The notes beneath the pieces are model-generated. The model was not told the DNA's origin. It searched no databases and saw only the letters and a list, made by a program, of their open reading frames with translations. Both the position numbers and the translations under genes were made by a program. From Pseudozyma flocculosa PF-1 (lineage: Eukaryota; Basidiomycota; Ustilaginomycetes; Ustilaginales; Ustilaginaceae), in assembly GCF_000417875.1 (NCBI RefSeq), contig NW_006920890.1:112710-139958 (forward strand): a DNA stretch of 27,249 bases. Direction: 5' to 3'. Below are positions 19,642 to 27,249 of this stretch, one piece after another (within the stretch, counting starts at the first letter, position 1; every line of letters starts with the position of its first letter).

Positions 19642-20570
19642 CTTGGCGTCGTCTGGTGGCCCGATCGAGGCCAAGGCGATGTCGACGTCGACGTCGGTTG
19701 ATGATGCCCGTGACTCTTCTACCGTATCTACATGTTTGGATGCTCGCCTTGCCCGTCGATTATTGCTTTTTTGCCGTGATGAGGAGCGCTTGGCTGCCGG
19801 CGATTTGGGAAGAGGCAGTCAGGCTGTCGTCGGAGCGCGGCTCGGTCAAACCTCGGCGCGATGGCAGGCCGGTGCGTCGATGGCCAGTGCCTGCCAGGCC
19901 AGGCCAGGCCAGGCCCCTCCACACCTGAGCCTTCCCTCGTCGAGGCTCGACGATGTCGACCTTTGCTCGAGCGCACAGCAGCGACGTCGAGATATCGCGG
20001 TGGTCCAAAGCTGCCCCGCCGTCGCCTCGGTGCTGCTGTACGCCACGTCGGCCCGCTCTCTGGCCTGGCCTGCCAAAGTGGAAAGAGGGCGGCGAGATGA
20101 CGATGGCGGGCTGGCGGTACGTTTTGGCTTTTTGGCCGAATGCAGGGCCCGCAGCTCATTCTTGCTTTTTTTTATCGATGGCCCGCCGCACTGGCCTCCG
20201 CTTCTCGATCTGTCTCTGCCTGCCTGCCTGTTTGCCTGGCTGGCCCACCACGCGCCTGCTTGCTTTCTTCCCCAACCCACCACCCTCCCGCCTGCTGCTG
20301 GCCTCCCCCTCTCCATTCTTGCCCGGGCACCGCCTGCTCATCTTCTCCCATCGACCCCGCACCATCACATCCAATCCGTGGCGCAGCTCAGTCCTCGTGC
20401 AGGCACCTCGAGTCAAGCACGCCCTCGCTGCCCGCTCGCTCCGGCTCGACGCAACCACCACCACCATCACCACGGCCAACACCACCCACGACCCTCGACA
20501 CGCGCCCGCCTCCTCGGCCGCATCCTCTGGTGCCAACTGCTGCTCGGACTCAGACCCCTACACGCCCATC
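19642..20570 (+). promoter_or_regulatory. POL12-PFK intergenic region, PFK promoter and leader
   Basis: These 929 bases hold the POL12 3' end and the phosphofructokinase upstream region. Features seen: a tandem CCAGG array (19893-19915), a T-rich patch (about 20155-20175), runs of GCCTGCCTG (about 20219-20235) and a pyrimidine/CCA-rich leader from about 20265 to the start codon. The PFK frame stays open far upstream, but the translation looks like noncoding DNA. No separate gene is supported. Confidence 0.55.
19893..19915. repeat. Tandem CCAGG pentanucleotide array
   Basis: Four to five CCAGG units in tandem about 0.66 kb upstream of the phosphofructokinase start. It is the reverse complement of the CCTGG array at 12067-12094. 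Confidence 0.9.
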
Positions 20571-23418
20571 ATGGCCTCCTCGTCGTCTGCGGCGCCGCCT
20601 CGCCGCCTCGCCGTCATGACGTCCGGCGGCGACAGCGCAGGCATGAACGCCGCCGTCCGCGCCGTCGTCAAGATGGCCATCTTCCGCGGCTGCGAGGCAT
20701 TCGTCATCCGCGAAGGCTGGGAGGGCCTCGTCCGCGGCAACCACTCGCCCGACGGCACCCCGATCACCACGCCCGCGCTCAGCAGGAACAACTCGGGCTT
20801 CTTCGACTCCCTCGACCCCAGGGGCCGGGTCGACCAGCAGTTTGGCGGAGCGGCGCAGCACGGCGAGGCGGTAGCAGCAACAGCGGCGGCAGCGGCGGCA
20901 TCGACGACGGTCGAGGGTCAGTTCGTCCCCACCTATGGCGAGGGAGAGGCGCTGCGCGAGGGCGTCGGCGAGGCGCAGGAGCTCGGGCTGCGCGGGCGCT
21001 ACATCATCCGCGTCGGCTGGGACGACGTCAGGGGCTGGATGGACCAGGGCGGCACCCTCATCGGCACTGCCCGCTGCAAAGAGTTTCGCACCGTCGAAGG
21101 CCGCGAGAAGGCCGCCTACAACCTCATCGTCAACGGCATCGACGCCCTCGCCGTCTGCGGAGGCGACGGCAGCCTGACGGGCGCCGACCGGCTGCGCGCC
21201 GAGTGGCCCGACCTGGTCGCCTCGCTGCTGCAAAAGGGCCGCATCACCGACGAGCAGGCGACGCGCTACGCCCACCTCAACATTGTCGGCCTCGTCGGCT
21301 CCATCGACAACGACATGGCCACCACCGACATCACCATTGGCGCGTCGACGGCGCTCCAGCGCATCTGCGAGTCGATCGACTCGATCTCGAGCACCGCCGC
21401 GTCGCACTCGCGCGCATTCGTCGTCGAGGTCATGGGCCGCCACTGTGGCTGGCTCGCCGTCATGGCGGGCATCGCCACGGGCGCCGACTACATCTTTATC
21501 CCCGAGCAGCCGCCGCAGCGGGGCGATCACTGGTCGTCGGAGATGTGCGACGTGCTGCGCCGCCACCGCGAGCTGGGCAAGCGCAAGTCGATTGTCATCA
21601 TCGCCGAGGGCGCCCACGACCGCGACCTCAACGAGATCAAGCCCGAGATGGTCAAGGACGTCCTCACCCACGAGCTCGGCCTCGACACGCGCGTCACCAC
21701 GCTCGGCCACACGCAGCGGGGCGGCAAGCCCGACGCCAACGACCGCATCCTCGCCACGCTCCAGGGCGTTGAGGCCGTCAACGCGGTGCTCGAGGCCACG
21801 CCCGAGACGCCGTCGTACGTCATCGGCATGACCGAGAACAAGGTGACGCGCATCCCGCTGATGCACGCCGTCGAGCAGACGCAGCGCGTCGCGGCCGAGA
21901 TCGAGGCCAAGAACTTTGACGCGGCGCTGGCGCTGCGCGACCCAGAGTTTGAGGAAGGCCTGCGCGCGTTCAAGATCATCAGCCAGATCACCGAGGCCAA
22001 CCGGCTGCCGGCCGACCAGCGGCTGCGGATCGGCATCATCCACATTGGCGCGCCGGCGGGCGGCATGAACGCGGCGACGCGGACCATGGTACGCTACTGC
22101 CTCGACCGCGGCCACGAGCCCGTCGTCATCTACAACGGCTTCAACGGCCTGCTCGAGGACAACGTGTCGGTCCTCAGCTGGCTGCGCGTCGACAACTGGG
22201 CCACGCGCGGCGGCTCCGAGCTCGGCGTCAACCGCAACCTGCCCGACATTGACCTCGGCGCCGTGGCGGCCAAGTTCCAGCAGCACCGCATCGAGGCGCT
22301 GCTCATGATCGGCGGCTTCGAGGCGTTTATGTCGGTCAAGATCCTCGACGACAACCGCGAGCGGTACCCGGCGTTCCGGATGCCCATCGTCGCGCTGCCG
22401 GCCACCATCTCCAACAACGTGCCGATGAACGAGTTTTCCCTCGGGTCCGACACGAGCCTCAACGCGCTGGTCGACGCGTGCGACGCCGTCAAGCAGTCGG
22501 CCTCGGCCTCGCGGAACCGCGTGTTTGTCGTCGAGACCCAGGGCGGCAGGTGCGGCTACATTGCCGTGGCGGGCGCGCTGGCGGCGGGCGCGGTGCTCGT
22601 CTACACGCCCGAGCAGGGCATCGGCCTGCAGCAGCTGGGCAAGGACGTCGAGTTCCTCAAGAAGCGCTTTGCGCTCGACGTCAAGGGCAAGAGCGAGGGC
22701 AGGCTCGTCATCCGGTGAGTGGCGGGCACAGAGCGAGCACGCGCGCGCTCAGAGACACGGAGAGGAAGAGAGACGGCCAGCGTTCTGACATGGCGCGCGC
22801 GCCCCTCTTGGCTCCGCGCCCTCTTCTCCCCGTTGCAGCAACGAAAAGTCGTCCGAGGTGTTTACGACCGAGGTCATCACCAAGATCCTCAAGGAGGAAG
22901 GCGCGAGCCTGTTCGACTCCCGCTCCGCCTCGCTGGGCCACACGCTGCAGGGCGGCACGCCGTCGCCGCTGGACCGGATCCGCGCCACGCGGCTGGCGCT
23001 CAAGTGCTGCCAGTTCCTCGAGGCCAAAGCGCTCGAATCGCGACGTCGGACCAGGCGGCAGCAGCCCGGCGGCAGCAAGGCCGACGCCGATGGGGCGGCG
23101 GCGTACAGCGACGACACGGCCGTCATGATTACTATCCAGGGCGCCAAGATCTGCTTTGCCACGGTCAAGGAGATGGCCAAACACGCCGACATGAAGAACC
23201 GCCGCGCGAAAAAGGCGTGGTGGCACGACCTCAAGGCCCTCGTTGAGCTCATGGGCGGAAGGTGGGTCTCGTCTCGTCTCGTCGTGTCGTGTCGGGTCCC
23301 TCCCGGCGCGGCGATGCGTCGTGGGTGCGGGCTCGGACCATACCGTCGCTGACGTCTTCCTTCCTTTAACTTTCTGCTCTTTTGCGCATCGGCCAGGACC
23401 GGACTCGGCAACCTCTGA
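20571..23418 (+). CDS. PFK1: ATP-dependent 6-phosphofructokinase (eukaryotic tandem type)
   Basis: Three exons, 20571-22714, 22839-23261 and 23397-23418, encode 862 residues. The enzyme phosphorylates fructose 6-phosphate to fructose 1,6-bisphosphate, the committed step of glycolysis in the cytosol. The length fits the duplicated eukaryotic form. The N-terminal catalytic half shows [16 protein letters not shown] (ATP loop, about 18-33), [10 protein letters not shown] (about 196), GSIDND (about 243-248, with the catalytic Asp), [13 protein letters not shown] (about 287), EGAHDRDL and [14 protein letters not shown] (about 379). The C-terminal regulatory half repeats the pattern: [37 protein letters not shown] and [15 protein letters not shown]. 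An Ala-rich insertion sits near residues 96-115. The splice joins restore VIR|NEKSSE and GGR|TGLGNL; the last coding exon is just 22 nt. The start ATG 20571 lies a few residues before the conserved core. Whether a second PFK subunit gene exists cannot be told from this window. Confidence 0.97.
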
Positions 23419-23527
23419 GTGCACGGTAGGAGATTCGGTGCTTCGGTCTGTCTGTTGTCGTTCTGACGCCATGTAATACGATTCCATGCTTCGCGCCTTT
23501 GCCCTCTCTTGCGCCACGGAGCCTCAT

Positions 23528-24986
23528 CTAGAAGATGCAGATCGAGTTGGGCGACGAGGCGATGCCGCCCGTGACTGCGTGCCGGTTGCGTACGGAGGGG
23601 GGTAGGGGAGATGGAGGGCGAGCGTGTCAGCCAGTCGGACGGCCGGGGGACACAGCCGGGTGGCACGATGGATGGTAGGCGGCCGGGCGACCAGCCGGCC
23701 TGCCGGTCTACGCACCTCGGTAGGGGGCGCTGGTGATGAAGAACGACCAGCGATCGTGTGCCTTGCACGTCTGCGAGAGGCGCTCGAGGTCGAAGAGCTC
23801 GCCTGGCGTTTGTGGCGTCGCGGCAGCGTGCGAATCGCAGGGGGGCTGGGTGAGTGTCCAAGCATCGACTTTGCAAGCGGGCGCGAGGGCGGGCAAGGGG
23901 CAGATGCTCACCAATCGGACAGCCCCACATGGGCAGCAGCCAGTTGTGGAGCCACAGATCTGCGTCGCGGGATGGACGGAAGGCAGCAGGCAGCAAGCAG
24001 CAAGCAGCAAAGACGAGGGCGAGGAAAACGGTGAGCGGCCGGGGCGGGCATCCTCGAGCCTTTTCGCACTCACCACCGTGCGGTCCGTGCTCAAACGAAG
24101 GGTTATCGGCGGCGACGGCGGCAAACTTGTGGTTCCAGAGCCAGCGCTTGCTCTCCTCTGTCGGCTCAAAGCCCGGGAAGTTGTCGTCGCCGGTAAAGGC
24201 TTCCTGCTTCTGGCGCATGGATGCCGACTCGCACCAGCGGACGACGCCCGTGCGCAGCAGGAGGATGTCGCCGGGCCGGAGCTCGGTGCGCTGGTGGGCC
24301 AGGACGGCCTCGATCTGCGAGAGCGGGATGGGGTACGACGTGTTGCCCGCGGGCAGCGGGTCGGAGCGCGTCTCTTCCCACCAGCGCACCCAGTCGACGA
24401 GGACGCCGCGGCCCGCTATCCCGCCCGCCATGCACCAGTGGTGGATGCCGAGGTGGTTGCGGCTGGCGGCGTCGTCGGCGGAGTGGAGGTCTTGGTGGCG
24501 CAGACCCTGGTAGTAGACGCCGTTGGTGCCTTGGCGGTCATCGTTCCAGGCAAAGTGGGCGAAGCCGTCAAACTGCGACGACGTCTGGGTGTTGAGGTGG
24601 AGCTCGTCGTCGGTGGCGTAGACGCCGAGCGAGGCGTGGAGGTCGACGAGGCGGTGGTGGAAGGGCTTGCGGTCGATGAGGGGCACGTCGACGCTGTCGA
24701 GCCCCCAGTCGATCTGGACGCGCTCGCCCGTGCGCACCTCGCTCGCCGCCGCCGCCGCGACGACTTGGGGGGTGAGGAGGTTGAGCGTGCCCAGCCGGTC
24801 GTCGCGGCCCCAAAAGTTCCAGGCGCACCCGGCCGGCTGGCCCTCGACGGGAGGCAGGTCGTCGAGGTCCGGCACGGTGCGCCAGTCGACTTTGCCGCCC
24901 GTCGACCAGCCGGGCGACGAGGACGACGAGGACGAGGAGGGCGCTGCAGCGGTGGCTGGTGGTGGAGCTGGCGATGGTGGTGCCAT
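23528..24986 (-). CDS. Cyclase-family protein (PF04199-like, fungal)
   Basis: Four minus-strand exons, 24986-24074, 23959-23912, 23802-23716 and 23574-23528, encode 364 residues; introns are 114, 109 and 141 nt. The family includes kynurenine formamidases and other metal-dependent hydrolases; the substrate of this fungal branch is not known to me. After a P/S/A-rich, probably disordered N-terminus (about 1-30) come the conserved segments NFWGRDDRLGTLNLLTP, SSQFDGFAHFAW (about 137-148), GIHHWCMAGGIAGRGVLVDW, LRPGDILLLRTGVVRW and AVAADNPSFEHGP. The short exons then give DLWLHNWLLPMWGCPIGE, LFDLERLSQTCK and WSFFITSAPY, and the end VTGGIASSPNSICIF. This C-terminus is typical of fungal members and confirms the splicing. 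It differs from bacterial formamidases at the metal motif (see findings). It is convergent with phosphofructokinase, with 109 bp between the stops. Confidence 0.93.
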
Positions 24987-25460
24987 GGCAGTCGGTTGTC
25001 GGATGATGATGGACGCGAGGGAGGGGAACCGGCTGCTCCTCTGGCTCCTCACAGTCTCTGACGGGCTTGATCCACCGGCGATCCTGGCCAGCCTGCTCGA
25101 GCCAGGCGAGCCGGCACCTTGCAAAGAGCAAAGATGATGGACCTCGACTCGGCGGGTCAACCGAGGCCAGGCAGGGCTGACTTGGCTGGCTGGCCGGTGG
25201 GTGCGGCTCCTCTCCACCTGGCCTACCCCCGCACTCTGTCAGAGTCGCTACTTGACCGGCGTCTGCCTCGGGCTCGCCCCGGCCAATTCCCCCGCAGCCC
25301 CCACTCTGATCGCCGATCTTGACCTTTTTGATTTTCTGCTTTTCCCGATGACCCGATGGGAATGCGAGGCAGGCAGCGCCGGGCACGGCATTATAAGATT
25401 CATGACGCCGCTGGCTTGGCAGGCCTGGCAGGCAGGCGGGCTGGCACGTTGCCTCGTTGG

Positions 25461-25490
25461 GTGCGTGCGTGGGTGCGTGCGTGCGTGTGT
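25461..25490. repeat. GTGC/GTGT short tandem repeat
   Basis: A run of GTGC units with GGGTGC and GTGTGT variants, followed within a few bases by an A-run. It lies in the divergent promoter between the cyclase and TLC genes. Confidence 0.85.
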
Positions 25491-25732
25491 TTTTGAAAAA
25501 AGGCGGGGAAGGCCGAGGCAGAGGCAGGGGCAGGGAGGGGCACGAGTCGACCTCAAAACCTCAGGCCCGGCTACGGCTGGCTGGCTTGCGTGGCACGTTC
25601 CCCTCTTCTCTGTTGGCCGCCACCGACACTCGTCTGCGGCCGACAACGAGGTACCGGTAGCGCTCATCCAACCACCATCCGGCGTCGGTACGGTTGCGCC
25701 GCAGCCGAATCCCACAAACAGCCAGGCAAGGC

Positions 25733-25753
25733 AAGGCTAGGCTAGGCTAGGCT
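25733..25753. repeat. GGCTA pentanucleotide array
   Basis: About four GGCTA units in tandem, preceded by GGCAA units of the same period, roughly 340 bp upstream of the TLC-domain gene start. It shares the 5-nt period of the CCTGG arrays elsewhere in the window. Confidence 0.85.
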
Positions 25754-26091
25754 GGGCCCCCTCGACTCGACGCAACGTCACCGCATACTGTACCGGTGTC
25801 GCAGCCACAGCAACCATTCGTCCAGACGCACGACCTCAGCCGGCCTGACCAGCCTCGATAGCCCCCGGGGCGCAGCAGTCGTCACGACCATCACGGCCAC
25901 CACCACCGCCATCATCCTCTTCACCTCCTCGCAGCTCCCACTGGCGCTTGAGCGTGCCTCCATCTCTCAACGGCCTCGCATCCTAGCAACCACCGCTGCC
26001 TAGGGCCCCCGGGCCTCTCCTCCCCCGTCACGACCCCCCTCCCCCTCCACGGCGTCCTCGCCCGCCACCACAACCACCCACGCCGCCCGCC

Positions 26092-27249
26092 ATGTCGTCC
26101 TTCATCTTTGCGGACCGCTTCGTCCTGCCAGAGACGTCGCCGCTGCTGTCGCCGCGGCTGCACCGCCTCTTCTACGTGTCGCTCGCGCTCCAGCACGCCG
26201 CCTTCCACCTCGTCTCCAACACCTGGCTCAAGGGCGAGGGCAAGGAGATGCTCAAGAAGCGCTGCTGGATCCTCACCACCATGGCCAGCGCCGTCATGTG
26301 CGCCGCCAGCCTGCCCTACCTCGCCGACCTGGCCCGCAGCGGCTTCGACCTGCATCAGCTCCGTCCGCGCACTGCCACCGTCGCCGAGCCGCTGGCCGCG
26401 TACTTTGTCGCCTACCTCGTTTCCGACCTGGGCCTCGGTTCCATCTACTACCGCAGCATGATCAACCTCTCGAGCGGCTGGGTGCATCACATTGGCTACA
26501 TCTTTCTCTTTAGCTGGTGGGTCCACCGCGGCTGGGCCCACCTCGCCGCCACCGCCGCCATCTTTGAGCTGCCCACCCTCATCATGGGCCTCGCCTCGAT
26601 CCACCCGCCCCTCCGCTCCAACAACGCCTTCACCGCCACCTTTTTCGCCACCCGCATCTTCTACCATTTCGCCCTCGCCCTCGCCAGCTGCACCGAGTAC
26701 GGCCGCAGCATGCCCGGCGTCGGCGGCAGCTGGGGCCCCGTCGTCAGCATGATTGTCACCTACCCCATGCACGTATGGTGGGGCTACAAGTGCATCCTCA
26801 GCGTCCGCAGGCGGATGCGCAAGCGCAAGCTCGCCGCCAGGGAGGTCCAGAGCGCCAAGGCGTCGCTCGCCGCATCCGCCGGACAGCTCCTCACCGGCCT
26901 GCCCGCGCCTGACGTCAGCAGCGCCGTCAACACGCCCGCCACGACCCCGGGCGCCGGCGCGGTGCCCGCCACGGCCAACTTTGGCTCCACGGGGCCCGTC
27001 CACACGGCGTTTGCCAAGGCCGCGTCCATGGCGCGCCCGCCGGTCAACCTGCTGCTGCCCAAGTCGCGCCGCAGGTCGGCCGATGCCGTCGGCGGCGCGG
27101 CCGCTGGCCCGTCTGCTGCCGCCGTCAGCGACGAGCAGCTGCTCAAGCAGGCGCCCCTCCTCAACCGCAGGCTGTCGAGCAAGTACATCAACACGCAGTC
27201 GGTCTTCACCGCGCCCGTGGCTCCGGACGGCGCGAAGCCCGACGACGCC
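26092..27249 (+). CDS. TLC-domain multi-pass membrane protein (partial, right edge)
   Basis: An open frame from ATG 26092 runs to the window edge, 386 codons with no stop, so the C-terminus is missing. The first 245 residues hold about six to seven hydrophobic segments, for example near 24-45, 60-80, 103-122, 132-148, 152-173, 185-202 and 214-232. The adjacent histidines H132-H133 in GWVHHIGYIFLFSWW, the preceding SDLGLGSIYY segment, and FFATRIFYHFALAL are typical of TLC (TRAM-LAG1-CLN8) proteins of the TMEM56/TLCD4 type. These are thought to act in lipid handling or membrane composition; the function here is inferred. The full ceramide-synthase Lag1 motif is not seen. After a basic stretch (RRRMRKRKLAARE) the chain becomes an A/P/S/T-rich, probably cytosolic tail. 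The preceding base context (CCGCCATGTCG) supports the start. Confidence 0.82.
   Translation, partial: MSSFIFADRFVLPETSPLLSPRLHRLFYVSLALQHAAFHLVSNTWLKGEGKEMLKKRCWILTTMASAVMCAASLPYLADLARSGFDLHQLRPRTATVAEPLAAYFVAYLVSDLGLGSIYYRSMINLSSGWVHHIGYIFLFSWWVHRGWAHLAATAAIFELPTLIMGLASIHPPLRSNNAFTATFFATRIFYHFALALASCTEYGRSMPGVGGSWGPVVSMIVTYPMHVWWGYKCILSVRRRMRKRKLAAREVQSAKASLAASAGQLLTGLPAPDVSSAVNTPATTPGAGAVPATANFGSTGPVHTAFAKAASMARPPVNLLLPKSRRRSADAVGGAAAGPSAAAVSDEQLLKQAPLLNRRLSSKYINTQSVFTAPVAPDGAKPDDA

Larger units (their letters stand above)
24987..26091. promoter_or_regulatory. Divergent promoter between the cyclase gene and the TLC gene
   Basis: About 1.1 kb without a supportable gene. It contains a T-rich patch (about 25316-25345), a GTGC tetranucleotide run (25461-25490) followed by poly-A (25495-25500), a GGCTA pentanucleotide array (25733-25753), and a C/A-rich leader before the TLC start codon. 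GCCTGGC and GGCAGG words cluster near 25410-25445. Confidence 0.55.

Noticed and set aside
19953..20570. In-frame upstream extension of phosphofructokinase (206 codons)
   Set aside because: The frame stays open, but the translation looks like noncoding leader (R/P/C/W-rich), and PFK homology begins just after ATG 20571.
20550..22286. Long open frame antisense to phosphofructokinase (578 codons)
   Set aside because: Same codon-bias shadow effect. The sense strand carries unmistakable PFK motifs over the whole stretch.
25733..25753. Interstitial telomere-like repeat
   Set aside because: The unit is GGCTA, not TTAGGG or a known fungal telomere unit, so it is listed only as a short tandem repeat.
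1..27249. Biosynthetic gene cluster, mobile element or defence island
   Set aside because: All recognised genes are unrelated housekeeping functions. No transposase, reverse transcriptase, integrase, long terminal or inverted repeats, or CRISPR-like array was seen.

Overview
This 27.2 kb window is nuclear DNA from a GC-rich fungus, most likely a basidiomycete. Coding regions are strongly GC-biased, introns are few and short (103-187 nt, mostly GTGAGT donors with pyrimidine-rich CAG/AG acceptors), and many long genes have a single exon. That combination fits smut-type fungi (Ustilaginomycotina) better than intron-dense rusts or mushrooms. The lineage is an inference from gene architecture, not from a search.

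Layout from left to right: (1) minus strand, a very long Q/S/G-rich protein with two RRM domains that runs off the left edge (1-4749); (2) 2.5 kb of gene-free, repeat-rich DNA; (3) minus strand, an intron-containing tRNA-Asp(GTC) at 7309-7412; (4) plus strand, NOP58, a box C/D snoRNP core protein; (5) minus strand, EMP24, a p24 COPII-vesicle cargo adaptor, convergent with NOP58; (6) plus strand, YRB1/RanBP1, divergent from EMP24; (7) minus strand, the TFIIIC tau95 subunit (TFC1), convergent with YRB1; (8) a divergent promoter holding an assembly gap and ambiguous bases; (9) plus strand, POL12, the DNA polymerase alpha B subunit; (10) plus strand, 6-phosphofructokinase; (11) minus strand, a cyclase-family (PF04199-like) protein, convergent with PFK; (12) plus strand, a TLC-domain multi-pass membrane protein running off the right edge.

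The genes do not form a pathway or cluster. They are independent housekeeping genes for ribosome biogenesis, ER-Golgi traffic, Ran-dependent transport, Pol III transcription, replication priming and glycolysis. I found no mobile element, CRISPR array, secondary-metabolite cluster or defence system. Exon-intron structures were assembled by eye from reading-frame continuity, splice consensus and recognisable family motifs.

The least ordinary signals are a probable pair of compensating frameshifts inside the RRM gene, a repeated composite AT-core/GCCTGGC motif and a 22-bp imperfect palindrome in promoters, pentanucleotide CCTGG arrays upstream of unrelated genes, an unresolved low-complexity region between TFC1 and POL12, and a cyclase-family protein with a changed metal-site motif.
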